Source: Hanleya hanleyi
Taxonomy: Eukaryota; Mollusca; Polyplacophora; Lepidopleurida; Hanleyidae
Assembly (NCBI GenBank): GCA_036873755.1
Contig: JAVTVY010020621.1
Span: forward strand, 1 to 64,000
Direction: 5' to 3'
DNA length: 64,000 nucleotides
Every line of letters begins with the position of its first letter. Position 1 is the first letter of the stretch. The position numbers and the translations under genes were made by a program. The notes under the pieces are model-generated. The model saw only the letters and a list, made by a program, of their open reading frames with translations, did no database searches and was not told where the DNA came from. This document shows, piece after piece, positions 35,941 to 47,474 of the stretch.

Positions 35941-36167
35941 AGAACCGCATAGCATATTCCATATTCCCTGTCAGATGTGTTTTCACTCGCCACCGATCAA
36001 TGTCTTACAACTACCACGCCATACAAGGGGGATGCAGTCAAAATATCAGCCTCAAGGTCGGCATACACCCCCCGCCCCAACAAAAACATGAAGGTGAGAC
36101 TCACAAAACCCCTCGGCTTTCCCCGAACAATTGAGAAATATGCTGAGAATGTGCAACATATTATGGC

Positions 36168-36472
36168 TACAGGGCCTGATCTAGACTTTTAGTTTTGGCA
36201 CCCATACATGGCGCAGAGTGTGATAAGTTATAGTGAAATAGGCCACGATGTCGGACTGTCGAAGCCCATGGCAGCTGTGAGAGCATTAGATGGTCTAAAT
36301 ATTTGGCAACAGTACACATTAGTATTGGTTTCAGCCTGTTCAGAGAGAGGATTTGCTGGGGAAAAAAGAAGGAAAAAAAATTTGTTGTGTTTTTTGTTCG
36401 AGCGTCCAAATTCATGACGCCCAGACCCGTCATAACGAGCTCAAAAACGACCTGGATCAGGCCTGGGCTATA
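36168..36472. mobile_element. possible hAT-like non-autonomous element
   Basis: The left end cagggcctgatctaga and the right end, reversed, caggcctgatccagg form an imperfect terminal repeat. The shared flank ggcta occurs on both sides, but an eight-base duplication is not evident, so the superfamily is uncertain. Confidence 0.3.
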
Positions 36473-36549
36473 TTTACTAATCATTGAGAGTTGTCCTTTT
36501 TACAGCATATCATTATTATGCAGATTTAACAGCTACATTGAAGCAAATA

Positions 36550-37345
36550 TTACAAAAGGGGTATAACTCTGTAAAATAAAGGCCGAGGCGAATAAGTTTT
36601 TTGTAGGCCCCTAAACTACAAGTAGATAAATAATTTGGTAGCTGTACCGAACACAGTTCTTCAGATATAACAGGTAAATACATTCAAGCATATCCAAGGT
36701 TATTACACTCGGAAAGGGGCATAACTCCATAAAGTAAGAGCCGAGACGATGAATTTTGTACGCTTCTAGAATACAACTAGATAAATAATGTAGTGGATGT
36801 ACCGAACACGCATCTGCAGATATAACTTATACACTAAACTAGATATCACAAAATCAGAGATTACTTGATTCGAAAAGGGGCATAACTCCATCAAATATGG
36901 GCCGAGACGACTAATTGTTTTGTAGGCATTTAGAATACAAATAGATAAAAAAAAGTTTCATCATAATTTGCTACCTGTACCAACACAATTAGATATAACT
37001 GGTTACATTCAGCGTGTATCACAAAATCAGATACTATTGCACCTGAAAGGGGTGTAACTCCATAAAATGAGCTGAGACGAATTTTCTGTTGAGTTCTAGA
37101 ATACAACTATATAAATAAGTTTCCAAAATGTAATAGCTGTATCAAACACAGTTCTGCAGATATAGTTGATTATATTCAAGTACATATCACAAAATAAGAA
37201 CTTAACAATCTGTAAAGGGGCATAACTCTGTAGAATATGGGCCGAGCGGAGCTATTTTCGATAGGCGTCTGACTTATACCTAGATAAATAAGATCCCAAA
37301 ATCTGGTGACTGTATCTGGAGCGGTTTTGCTTAAAATGCGATAAC
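36550..37345. repeat. five-copy tandem repeat, about 160 bp
   Basis: The phrase aaaggggcataactccat recurs at about 36553, 36713, 36872, 37041 and 37210. Each is followed by ggccgagacga, tacaactagataaataa, a gtaccgaacacag block and gcagatataac. Copies differ by many substitutions, so the array is old. The strings resemble a family dispersed in bivalve and gastropod DNA from memory only. Confidence 0.85.
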
Positions 37346-37429
37346 GGATGCGGACGCTCCGACGAACGTACATGGCGACGACAATACCCCAAGGCCAAAA
37401 TGGCCGAGGGTTAAAATCCCATCTTATCT

Positions 37430-37665
37430 CATACATACTGACGTCTGGAATTAAGATATATGCTGTCAGAAAATCACCAACTTGAATATCGAAAGGTTTC
37501 TGAACGCGACTTAAACATTTGAAGTGAACCCGGGACAATACTTCCGGGAACCCGGATGCTTCCATTAAGCAAGTTAGTCTTTGAGATTTTGATCCGAAAC
37601 ATTCTTCCACATAAAGAAATCACAAAATCAAAGAAATCAATGATGATTTGAACAGAAATAATCAC
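37430..37665 (-). pseudogene. module U, open copy
   Basis: A minus-strand frame (37176-37610) contains FDIQVGDFLTAYILIPDVSM. It aligns by eye with HIQDDLPNYTIYILLLSSS at 51.9 kb and HIQDNLPNYTIYFLILSSS at 46.85 kb. The right part (tttgatccgaaacattc, caaaatcaaagaaatcaat) matches 30130-30228. This is probably a relic exon of the duplicated locus. Confidence 0.35.
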
Positions 37666-38099
37666 TGATCAAAAATCCAATCTCTGTAACATAATCGGTA
37701 CGAACTAGGGACATGAGAATGTGTTCCTCTGCAGACCAATGCACATGTAGGAGGATGACCGCGAGGGTTCAACTTCATTTACTTCAATATCCTCATGGCG
37801 TTCATATGAACAGGCACATTCAAAGCGTGATTGAGATATATCATTCTCTAGATAACGACTTAAAAGAAAATCATATGGATTATAATAACACTGATTAGCG
37901 ATACGGATTTGATATATCTGGAACATCATTATGTCTTGCCGGTGTGACGGATAAGAATGTCCTGGTGATTAGTGTCCTTTTTTATACCTTTTTCTATTGC
38001 AACTAAGGACGGACACTTGTCCCCAGTGTGGAGAAAAGTGTCCTAGCTGGGTTAGAAGATAGGAGTGGGACACTCTTAACCATCGGACATTCTTTGCCT

Positions 38100-38275
38100 C
38101 TACACCGGCATCATTGAAACTGTTGACCGCTTCTCTCTCGAAGGAAATTAGCCTATTTACTATGATTGTTATTTTTTTATTTTTTCAATTTGATGCAAAT
38201 GCTGTTATATGAAATACGTCTTTGAATTATGGACGCGGAGGTTCTTTAATGGAAGACGGCTGAATAAGGACATCC
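38100..38275 (+). repeat. module T, copy
   Basis: It reads cattgaaactgttgaccgc, ttctctctcgaagg, and, after a gap, gtctttgaattatggacgcg and ggaagacggctgaat. Confidence 0.5.
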
Positions 38276-38739
38276 TCCCCACAGAGCATGCTCCATTTCG
38301 CAGGTTCATTTACCATCCCTGCCTCCAATAGCGGAAGTTGACCTTTACTACGTTGCTATGACGCATAGGGAAAAACCCACGTACGCACTGTTCAGTTTGA
38401 ATCCGGCCGAACAACTCCTTCAATGTTGCACATGAGCGAACGACTTTTCATATGCTCTGTCCAGATAAACAGGGAAGATAATCTCCAGATAATTCTTTTT
38501 AACGCTAGGTCAACTGAGGTATTATGCAGACTTGAAAATTAATCGAAATGTTCGGCAAACATCTATTTTACTATATATGATGTCACTTCCGGCGATGTGC
38601 GCGAAGGCCCCGTATCCGGTTCAAAAATCTGACTGGTGGCCGGGGTATTATTAGACCCCCAGCGAGGTGGTTGGAATAATGAATGACGGACTAGATGCTT
38701 GTAATTCAACGATGCATTAGAGCTACCATGAACTAAAAC

Positions 38740-39015
38740 TATCCCCTGGTATTTCCAATACCTATATACAATGGCCAAACATCACTGCGACCAGTCTTCT
38801 ACCCTCATAATATAACTTAATAATACGGTTGCCATGGCAATGGCTGTATGATGATGATTTGATTCCAAACATCGTTTGATCCACGATTCCAAATTATTAC
38901 CCAGACTGGCTGAACGAAATAATAATTGGCGGGTATATAAACGCCGGCGGTCGGCGATGGTAATGTTTTGTTCGGAGCTAATATAGAGACCATGCAGCGT
39001 TCAATATATCTAATA
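38740..39015. promoter_or_regulatory. module X, copy 3: best X-box and TATA
   Basis: The string gttgccatggcaat at 38828-38841 matches the palindromic RFX X-box (RYYNYY-AT-RRNRAC) at 13 of 14 positions. A TATA-like tatataa lies 93 bp further at 38934-38940, and accatgcag at about 38991. RFX factors bind such sites upstream of ciliary and other genes. The short frame from that ATG ends after 24 codons, so no product is established. Confidence 0.5.
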
Positions 39016-39778
39016 CGGCTAGATTCAGTAATCATGTTTCAGAGTTTGGAGTGGGTTCGAGTGAAATAGTACAATAATGAATTGACATACACTTGATCTG
39101 GTCTCATTTGCGGATCGTGTGTCCCCATGCATTATTGCGGAGCGATATCCGATACTGTACCGTATATTGTTCGGTCTTCATCCGGCGGAGAACAGGCTCG
39201 AGAAATCTGATAAATTACTGCCTTTTCATACCAATTCTGAAACATATATTGCCTGGGCTTACAAAAGATACAGATTTGAATAACTTCCGTATCATCCAAG
39301 AGGTGTTGTAGACCTGTAATTTTGAACAAGTAGGACATCAGATAACTCTAAAATGACGGGCTACGTCGGCTGATCAGTTTAGCTGATTGATTTAAACTGT
39401 ATATTTATTTCAAAAGAAAACTGGGATCGGCGAACAGGCGCATTGCCTATATTAACGCCTTTCCCAAACACTTTGAAAAAACGTAATGTACATTGGCGGA
39501 TATATAATATATAGGTCAAATTAGATATAAATGTATATAAGATTAAATGAATACATAAATCTGCTGAGTAATATGAAGGGCGTACTGTGTATCAGTATTT
39601 GCATCAAACGTGCATGTGCATGCATACACATCTTAATAAATAATTAATTAATTAATTGGCATACTGCGATATACGCAGCGGAGCAAGATTTATACAAACA
39701 GTTGTACATCATATTGTATACACGTAGATAATGAATTAATACATATACCATAAACTGAAGGCAGATATTATCGTGTGT

Positions 39779-39794
39779 ATATATATATATATAT
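39779..39794. repeat. AT dinucleotide run
   Basis: Eight AT/TA units inside the LINE 3' part. Confidence 0.9.
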
Positions 39795-39911
39795 CAGTTC
39801 ATTTGATTTGAATAATATCAGTGACAATAAACCGAATGAGATAAATAAGATAGATGCGATAAATGCAAGCAGAAACTATGATGAATTTGTTAGACCTGGA
39901 TGCAGTTCAAA

Positions 39912-40679
39912 TTATTCCTGAAATCTTTTGGACTGTACAATGAACATGTGAACACAGGTAAAAATGTTTGTGTTTTCAGCAGATATCAATAATGGATTTC
40001 CGAATAAAAGAGTGTCAATGTCGTAGTTTGGTAGTTGCGTTATTATATTTCTAATTGCAGTATATACAGGACAGAAAAGGAAGAAATGTTCTGGAGTTTC
40101 ATTCGGATGCCCACATGTACAAGCTGGGGATTCGCGGAGATGTCGTGTGTACATATGAGAATTAAGTGAACTGCATCCAAGTCGTAAACGTGAATGGATG
40201 ATCTGGACTTTCCTGTCACCAATATAGTAATAAGGAGGAACAATTGTATCGTTTCTGGAGAGATTTCGACGGAAAGAACAGTAACTAACAGAATCTCGAA
40301 TAGCGACATCTAGATTATTCCACATACGGATGACAGAAGGAAGGAACGAGTTTTTATATAATTCAGTTCGTGCATAAGGAGGTGTGATATTATCTATATT
40401 ACGCAATATATAGCTTGATATAGATGAGTTTGGGACTGGAGCTAGAGAGGAGAGATAAGCTGGCGTGCTCCCATTGACCATTTTTTAGAATAAACATAAT
40501 TTGTGTCTATTTCTACGTTTATATAGCGGTATGAAGCCTGTTTCTTCGTACAGGAGAGCATGGCTTGTACCACCAATGCACCCAGATATAGACCGTAGTG
40601 CATCTAATTGAAGATCTTCAAGAATGGCAGATTTATATTGATAGCAATTGCACCAGACAACGTCGGCATAATCAAAAAT
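39912..40679 (-). pseudogene. LINE ORF2 C-terminal region
   Basis: The frame runs from PIFDYADVVWCNCYQYKS through GCIGGTSHALLYEETGF and HKLCLF, then a single in-frame stop (TAA at 40485-40487), then KMVNGSTPAYLSSLAP and the rest to 39912. It includes RMWNNLDVAIRDSVSY, RLRLGCSSLNSHMY and a Cys-His motif C-x-C-x8-H-x4-C, all typical of the C-terminus of Jockey/CR1/L2-group ORF2. The endonuclease and most of the reverse transcriptase are missing through 5' truncation. The otherwise open frame suggests a fairly recent insertion. Confidence 0.9.
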
Positions 40680-40699
40680 AGGTAGTTTAGCTGATTGAC

Positions 40700-40960
40700 T
40701 GACGACTTAACGTGGTGTTGATTTCTGGCACAAGAATTGTCCGGCATTACAGAACTCCAACAGCAGACAACGGAGGGCCGGGTGATACTTGATTGACAAT
40801 CCAATCAACTGGGTTAATGATGGTAAAAAAAACCTATAATCTCCAATATATCCGCAGGCATGAATCTGTTATCAATGGTTTTGAATATGATTGCGTTGAG
40901 GTTAATGAGATATACATGTAGAACAACTACATGAGATATTTATAAGCTCCAAAGGCAACT
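40700..40960 (-). pseudogene. module M, copy 3 (decayed)
   Basis: The minus-strand frame includes PVDWIVNQ before a GTATCA at the place of the GTAGGA donor in copy 2. An internal stop precedes it, so it is not functional. Confidence 0.4.
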
Positions 40961-40969
40961 GTGAGTTAA

Positions 40970-42185
40970 ACAGATGACATCAAAAAGTTCCAGATTTCGA
41001 CATAAAATTACATATTACCTATATCCTAACGGTTTTTTACTAACGACTGTGACTATACTAAGGATATGTGTATAGGAAATTCGTTAGCAATATATTGCCC
41101 TTAGTCTGAGTAACAGTATATAGCAGTAGCCCCAAAAGACCTACGATACCTAGAATTAAACAACTTTATTGGCTATCTACTACTTGCTCGAAAATCGAAG
41201 CATAAAATATATACTGTATATATACATACAAGCTTGGGTTTTAGAGAAGCCATATACAGTTGTCACTGATGTTGGCAAGATATCACGGTGCTCATGCCCA
41301 TTCGCGTAACTGATCAATATCGTTTTTTTGGAGTGTAATGCATATCTGTTACAGGGTCTACTTTTATCTTTGAGTATATCTCACTTCGGCTAACGGAGCA
41401 CTCGTTCAAAGGTTTCCTGAACCCAGTATAAGTGGAATCTATAGTGCCAATAATTTCACCAGATATATAATATCAAACTCGAATGATTTGTGAAGAAAGA
41501 GTTATAGTCTATATATATTATATATATTTTTGTCTATTTGTGTCATACTCATAACTGCAACATTGCCTTTATGGAGAAGATTGCGATCGCCAAGTGGAGA
41601 ATATAATCTCTGGCGAAGAAGCGTCTAGACCGCCATTCAATATTCAGCCGTCGTCCATAAAATAAATTCCGTGGCCATAATCTAAAGACCCGATTCCGAC
41701 AAATCTACCAATGCGTGTGCATACATTTCAGTGTCGTAGAGTAAGGATTAACAACAGCGAGGGAATATTGGGGAAGTTCGCCCAACTTCAAACCGGAAAC
41801 ACCGTGTGCAATACGGCTTATCGGGTAGCTTTTCCACGTTTAACAAGGTTCCCTACATGTAGTCACCTATTGTGTTACTTCCATTTGATCCCTCTCGTCA
41901 TTCAACAGCCTCCCGACACCAGAGAAAGAATTTTGGCCTCGACAGTGCTCTTATGAACCTCTGTGTAAATGAAGGAAACGAGACTTTAGAGATGTACCGT
42001 ACAAATATTCTCGATTTTGAGGATCCAACGAAACGTCTTCACTTGATTATCCTCTCTGATAGCAAAATACGATCGTACTGTGCAATCTCTTTGGCACTTA
42101 AATTGGGGCCTAGGGGCCGTATAAACACCGTATAATACAAGATCTGCATGATGTTATTATGGACAGTTACAACGTTCCTTCACAG
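40970..42185. other. no gene recognised; T-like fragments
   Basis: A T relative lies at 41630-41695 (caatattcagccgtcgtcca) and another piece at about 41220-41300. Two overlapping plus-strand ORFs (41711-42135) are not supported by splice sites or family resemblance. Confidence 0.3.
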
Positions 42186-42189
42186 AAAC

Positions 42190-42290
42190 TCTATGATTGG
42201 ATGGATTTATTCCAATATTCTTTGCAAGCCAATGAATAGGCCGGATTTCTATTTAAAATTTTGAATTGACCAATCATGGGATCATCATGT
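42190..42290 (+). promoter_or_regulatory. twin-CCAAT block
   Basis: It has atgattgg, then gcaagccaatgaatagg, then gaattgaccaatcatggg about 40 bp on. The order and spacing match 54.36 kb, 62.83 kb and the array CCAAT clusters. Confidence 0.45.
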
Positions 42291-42486
42291 CGTCTTGTCG
42301 ATGAAAAGGAAAGAATGTCCCATGAAATAATGTCCTGCAGGAAACAATTTCCTTTGTTTCTTTTGTAGATATGTTTCTCTGCAGGAAAATATGTATTATC
42401 TGAGGTGTAATTGAGGATAAATTGTCTTAGGTAGGTTAATACATTGGAGCCGGACATTTGTTCCTACCGGGCATTCTATCCTTCTA

Positions 42487-42665
42487 CACTGACGTCATTG
42501 AAAATTGTTGGACGGTTCACTCTTGCAAGAAACTAGCTGATGTTGGTATATATGTATATTGTTAAATGCCCGGGTTTTTTTGTTTGGTGCTAACATTGTC
42601 TTTAATAATTTGGTCGATCGATGACAGCTGACTACTAAATTTCGGATCTGACAATAGAACCTTTT
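42487..42665 (+). repeat. module T, copy
   Basis: It reads cattgaaaattgttggacg, gttcactcttgcaag, then tttggtgctaacattgtc and cggatctgacaatag. Confidence 0.5.
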
Positions 42666-42779
42666 TAAAATATGAAGGAAATTAATGAACGAGAATCAGC
42701 ACCTTCCTGGACAGAAACATGTGAACACGACACGTCATTGAAGAGAACGCCGACAAGTAGGATGGAACAAAATTGAGTT

Positions 42780-43120
42780 TTTTATATTACCAGATTTCTA
42801 CGCTGTTCCTTGCAATGCGATTCTTCTTGCCCCTACTAAATCAAAGTGTCACTTCGCCAGCAGGGCTTTCTGGCAGAAATTGAAATTGATTTTAATCTTG
42901 GTTGTACCAGCGGAGTTCTTGTCCCACCAGCGCGGCATATACTATAAAACACGATAACAGTTCGTGCAATTAGCTCTCGACCAAAATCCAATATCAGCCC
43001 AACCACTGAAACCGCTTCTGAGATCTCCGTCCTAAACAGACTGTTTAACCAACAGCAAAAAGCGTGTTCCGTTCAAACACAATCTAAATAAAAAGCAGCA
43101 TTTACACAAAGTGGGATACA
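42780..43120 (+). repeat. module R, copy 4
   Basis: It has ttgaaattgattttaatc, ttggttgtaccag, aacacgataacag, ttagctctcgaccaaaatcc and gttcaaacacaatctaaat. Confidence 0.6.
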
Positions 43121-43249
43121 CAAGCATTTAGGAAGAAGAATTCGCACTGTGATGCAATTTTCATCACATCATCAGAAGCTTATTAATAACACCGGTAGAG
43201 GAAATGCAATTAAATCTCTGAAAATCCATTGACTTCATTTCCACATCAC

Positions 43250-44985
43250 TTGCTCAGGCTTTGATGTGGACATCAACTAGCGTGTCATTAGCGGGCCAAT
43301 ACAATCGTTACCTATTAACATATATCTGCTGATGTGCATGTTAAACGCAATAAACACTACTATGTCAATGTTTCTCTACGATGAAAGCAGCAGGTATAAA
43401 TTATGGACTTCCAGGCGAACTTCATTCCGGTAGTGTATGGTATATATGTATTTATAATTACACGGTACACTTGGGCTTAGTCGCTCGAATCTAAATGCCA
43501 TCCTTGACATCCAGATTTTCAGCCATGATCCACTTTCCCCCCGAAGACAGGAGAGGTAAACACGTTTATTTTGAAGGGGAAATGTTCACACTATGATGGG
43601 AAACTCAACTAGAAGAACCAATCTAGGTAAACCAATATGGTAAATCAAGGGAATACCATCTAGACGTAGCGCTACGAAAACTTTGTGCGAAATGTTCGCC
43701 GATATTCTGCGAGATCCCATAATAATCCAATCACGATAATCTCTCATTTTCTCTCTGACGATGATTGACGTTTATTCACGGAGATTAATATCATCGCACG
43801 GCACAATCTTTTGATATATTCTACCCCCGAGCAAAGCCAGACTTTGAGGCGGGAGTAAACTCTTTGATCTTTACGGTTTATCACGCACAATGTCTGGAAA
43901 TGATGCCATATTTGAATACTGTTTCCCGATAATGTTTATATATTAGTCCACGTGCTACCGTGTGTAATTACTGTGGGCGTGATTTTGAAATTGTTTCAAC
44001 AAGCTAGCCACCTGATTGGCTACCGAATGTAGTTTCAAATTCGCATGAGATTCATATAGCGCTGAATTCAGATATAATATTCCGTGATATTATATCTCAG
44101 TTTACTGAGATTGCTAGAAGAACATAATATTAAAGATAACTTCTCAGATCAAAATTTGGCAGTCAGAGAATTCGCTGACAATTACATTAAAGAATAAAAA
44201 TATTTCCATTGCGTTCTCCTAGTCACATGCAACTTAACCTAAATCGACCAGAACTACATGAAAATGACGCTTATATCAAACCTTCCCAACGTTCCAATGA
44301 CGGAATATGTGGGAAGTTTGGTAGAAAATATTTCAGATGGCAAGAGGTCGTAGTCTACTCTCAATTTCCCTACTAGCGGTACCTTTAATCAGCTGAATAG
44401 GAAGACTGACTTCAAAGTGTGTTCATGTATATTTCAACGCAGCCAAATGTGACCCTGTATGAAGGCAATTAGAGGGCAGCAATTGATCGATATCCTAGAG
44501 CTACAATACGAACTGTTCCTCGCGAATCTTCGCTTTGTACGCAGGTGTTTTCATCGCAGGCATTAAAGCTGCAATCTGATATAATCAGTTTGGATAATAA
44601 CAAAGCAGATATTTTTTGCTGATATGGAGTGTTGCAGCGTTCCAGAACAGTACTCACTTATTAAAAAAAAAATTAGTAGACGAATGAGACAATTTGGCAG
44701 GCGATTGAGCGTGCTAAATGACCACAACACTTTGGCAAGTTTTGGTCATTTCAAATTCTGCTCGAATAGGGAAGATTTTGTGACAATGGGTATGTCATTG
44801 CCATTAAAAAGAAGTTTGGAGGACAGAACACTCCCCCTTTTGTCCATGAATATTGGTAATAATTGTCCGGAAAAATGTAACCACTGAATTCGCTTTTGGT
44901 GACAGTTCAAGCAAACCGAATGTCCGAAGACAGCAGTTTGACTCTTATTGAGACAAGATCATATTATTTGACGAGCTATAGCAAA
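43250..44985. repeat. segmental duplication, copy 1 (left part)
   Basis: The stretch from gctttgatgtggacatca to gaaggggaaatgttc (43255-43590) recurs at 47480-47810. The stretch from ctcagatcaaaatttggcag (44140) to about 44985 recurs at 47925-48960. Copies differ by scattered substitutions and small insertions. Confidence 0.8.
44624..44887 (+). CDS. hypothetical small ORF, paralogue 1
   Basis: An 87-codon frame starts MECCSVPEQYSLIKKK and shares VLNDHNTLASFGHFKFC with the ORF at 48582. It is basic at the N-terminus, with no signal or membrane segment. The first two indels between the copies keep the frame, then a single-base indel separates the C-termini. No promoter or splice evidence; could be chance. 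Confidence 0.2.
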   Translation: MECCSVPEQYSLIKKKISRRMRQFGRRLSVLNDHNTLASFGHFKFCSNREDFVTMGMSLPLKRSLEDRTLPLLSMNIGNNCPEKCNH

Positions 44986-45690
44986 TTCTTTCCTTGTCAG
45001 TTTGTGCCATTTTATTGATCAGGTCCCAGCTAGAGCGATTCTTCCTAAGATTTGATAGGGTTATACCAACCTTCTGTTCCCGACAGTGAAGCTTAACTGT
45101 GATCTCTCATTCTTGACATCTGTCAGAAGATAGCATCTGCCAATCATTTCTGCATAATATGACACAATGGTCGTTTCACTGACAGCTTTGTATCCGCTTC
45201 ACTTTTTCTGATTGCTTCGTGTAACTTTCAGAACCGTTGTGTTGCTAAAGGGTCATCAGAAGCTCGGACTACATACTAAGTAGGCCGCTTTAGTGGTTTG
45301 TTATCCATAAGGTCACACAGTGATCCTTTGAACGGCAGTGAGTTATAGGGAAACAGTCTAATGTGATTAAATGATCCTGGGTAGAGACTGACTGCTGTTC
45401 CTGATAATATTGATTTCATGAAGGTAGGCCGTCTAGATTCTGAAAGTTACACGAAGCAATCAGAAAAAGTGGAGCGGATACAAAGCTGTCAGTGAAACGG
45501 ACATTGTGTCATATTATACAGAAATGATTGGCAGACGCTATCTTCTGACAGATGTCAAGAATAACATATCACAGTTAAGCTTCACTGGTCGGGAACAGAA
45601 GGTTGGTATGACCCTATCATATCTTAGGAAAGATCGTTCTAGCTGGAACCTGATCAATAAAGTGGCAGAAACTGGCTAGGAAAGAAACTC
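44986..45690. mobile_element. 705-bp foldback element, arms of about 250 bp
   Basis: The left arm (gttccc gacagtgaagcttaa, tgtcagaagatagca) is the reverse complement of the right arm (ttaagcttcactg, gctatcttctgaca). A non-palindromic centre of about 190 bp separates them. A second version at 50612-51045 keeps the centre and right arm, and a diverged right-arm relative sits at 49210-49340. No ORF. Confidence 0.75.
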
Positions 45691-45887
45691 CTTGTATTCC
45701 GAAGCAAAATATACAGCGGGGTAACATTAAAATTCAATCTAGGTAAACCAAGATGGTAAATCATGGGAATATATAATCCGTGATATTATATCTGAATTTA
45801 CTGAGATTGTATTAAAATTAGGCTTCATACTCATTATATACAACGTGGTTCCCTGCTATATATATGTGTCAGCTTGAATGAGTCCAG

Positions 45888-46016
45888 GAGCCGGTCTTAC
45901 AAAGTATGCGTAAGCTTACGCTCGACGGAAGTACCCTGGTGTCATATACCTTCAACATACGTCACCATGGAGGTAGTAATGCGTAAGTTACGCGCGCTTT
46001 GTAAAACCGGCCCCAG
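45888..46016. mobile_element. small MITE, uninterrupted copy
   Basis: It is about 125 bp. The left end is gagccggtcttacaaag and the right end, reversed, ggggccggttttacaaag, with cgtaagcttacgc inside each. The version at 51255-51810 contains a Harbinger-type MITE at the centre of its left arm. Confidence 0.7.
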
Positions 46017-46042
46017 CTTCGGACTGAGCGTGGACTGGCCAT

Positions 46043-46205
46043 ATTCATTTCATCCAGCCAATTTTTACGTTTCCACTTCGAACTTCAAATGTTTTCGAGG
46101 TCAGTGACGTCTCGTGTCTATTTATCAGTCTTTGAATATTGTTGAAGGGAGTCAGATATATCAAGGGTCCGAAGTGGGAACGTAGAAATTCGCTTGATAA
46201 AATAG
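46043..46205. mobile_element. small inverted-repeat element, copy 2
   Basis: The left end (catccagccaattttta, then cgtttccacttcgaac) pairs with the right end (gaagtgggaacgtagaaatt). Related to 239-373. Confidence 0.65.
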
Positions 46206-46236
46206 AGATGGGACTGGCCGGTGCAATCGGTATTAA

Positions 46237-46796
46237 CCCTACCTGGCCTTGGGGGGGGGGGGGGGAATACCAAACTTTCTGCGCTACAAGTATATCCGGA
46301 ACGACAAAAAATGAAGAGCTGAAACTCCTTGACTTTATAGTTTATCATATTGGGGTCATTTTGAGCCTATTTGCATTACCTCCCGAGCAGAGGACCATGG
46401 GTAAATTCAAGATGGCGGCCACGAGGGTACCACAATAGTCATGTTTTTGACATATTCCTTCAAAATTTCTGCTTTTCCGCGACGAAAAGTGGACAAAAAC
46501 TATTTTATTTCACATCACATTAATATTTACTAATTTATCATGCAGCTTTTGCGGAGAAATGCATAAATAAAAAAAATCGCAAAATCCGACCGAAAACTCG
46601 ATCAAAAAATGCCGTTTTTGATGCGGCATTCTTGGATTTTTTCCACATTTTCTGGTAGATCTTGACCCAAGGATATAGTGTGGTAAGTTTCAACCCCCTA
46701 GCTCAAGGGGTAAGAAAAATAATTAGTGGAGGGGGGCATTTCGCTCCCCCTCCCCCCAGGCCAGGATACCTCCCAAAAAGCCCAGGCCAGATAGGG
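46237..46796. mobile_element. 560-bp TTAA-flanked MITE (piggyBac-like)
   Basis: It starts ccctacctggcct and ends aggccagataggg, between TTAA (46233-46236) and TTAA (46797-46800). TTAA sites with CCCT ends fit piggyBac; Kolobok is an alternative. The duplicate segment at 51838-51860 reads through an unoccupied ATTAAAC site. A run of 15 G lies at 46251-46265 and a C-rich run near 46745, so the ends can pair further. Confidence 0.75.
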
Positions 46797-46799
46797 TTA

Positions 46800-46995
46800 A
46801 ACGACCGTTGATGTGAACTTGATAGAATCAGGAAATAAATCGTATAATTTGGAAGATTATCTTGAATGTGCTGTCCTGCAAAAGTACCACAGTTACTCTT
46901 TAACATATTACAAAGAATTGTCGAAAACCAATACTATGAATATATAAACAGAAACAAACCTTGATCGACAAACCAGCGAGTTCTGGCCAAATTAC
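46800..46995 (-). pseudogene. module U, copy 3
   Basis: On the minus strand, acceptor gtggtacttttgcag precedes GQHIQDNLPNYTIYFLILSS. The same block occurs at 51855-52060 and a more diverged one at 37.43 kb. Confidence 0.35.
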
Positions 46996-47024
46996 CACAG
47001 GATCGTACAGCAGGGAGCAATCCG

Positions 47025-47300
47025 TGCCCAGCAGGGACATAAACTATCTACTGTGTTATTTAAATTATCCATATACAATTACTGTCCAAGGTGGGTGAAA
47101 AAAAACTAGATAATAACGTTGCCATGGTGATGGCTGTTCGATGATTATTGGATTTCAACATCGTTTGATCCTTCATTCGGAATTATTAACCAAAATGGCA
47201 GAACACAATAATATTGGCCGGGTGTATGGATACAGACGGTCGTATATGCTCAATGGATGTCTGTGAACCGACGAAGATAACCATGCAGTTCTCGCGATTC
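47025..47300. promoter_or_regulatory. module X, copy 4 (X-box-like)
   Basis: It has gttgccatggtgat at 47118-47131, then catcgtttgatccttc and aaccatgcag. The frame from that ATG stops after ten codons. Confidence 0.45.
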
Positions 47301-47474
47301 CAATCACGGTAGATACGCTAATCATATATAGAAGCATGGAGGCTCCATGATAGAAGTGGTCGGAACTAGAGACATATAATCTGATTTGTTCGGTCCAGCG
47401 ACAGGCTGCCTGGAGTCGAGAGTATATACCGCCTTATTGTATATATAAGATAGAGAATGCTGGAAACAGACCAC

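Larger units (their letters stand above)
39391..40683 (-). mobile_element. 5'-truncated LINE with 15-bp target duplication
   Basis: This non-LTR retrotransposon fragment is flanked by perfect direct repeats agtttagctgattga at 39376-39390 and 40684-40698, marking the exact insertion. Its minus-strand 3' end begins at 39391. The interrupted sequence is the space between modules X (38.7 kb) and M (40.8 kb). The simple AT run at 39779-39794 falls in its 3' untranslated part. Confidence 0.9.

Noticed and set aside
44986..45690. Large inverted repeat as a replication origin or recombination hotspot
   Set aside because: Related partial copies at 49.2 and 50.6 kb, together with the TIR-like layout, are better explained by a foldback transposable element.
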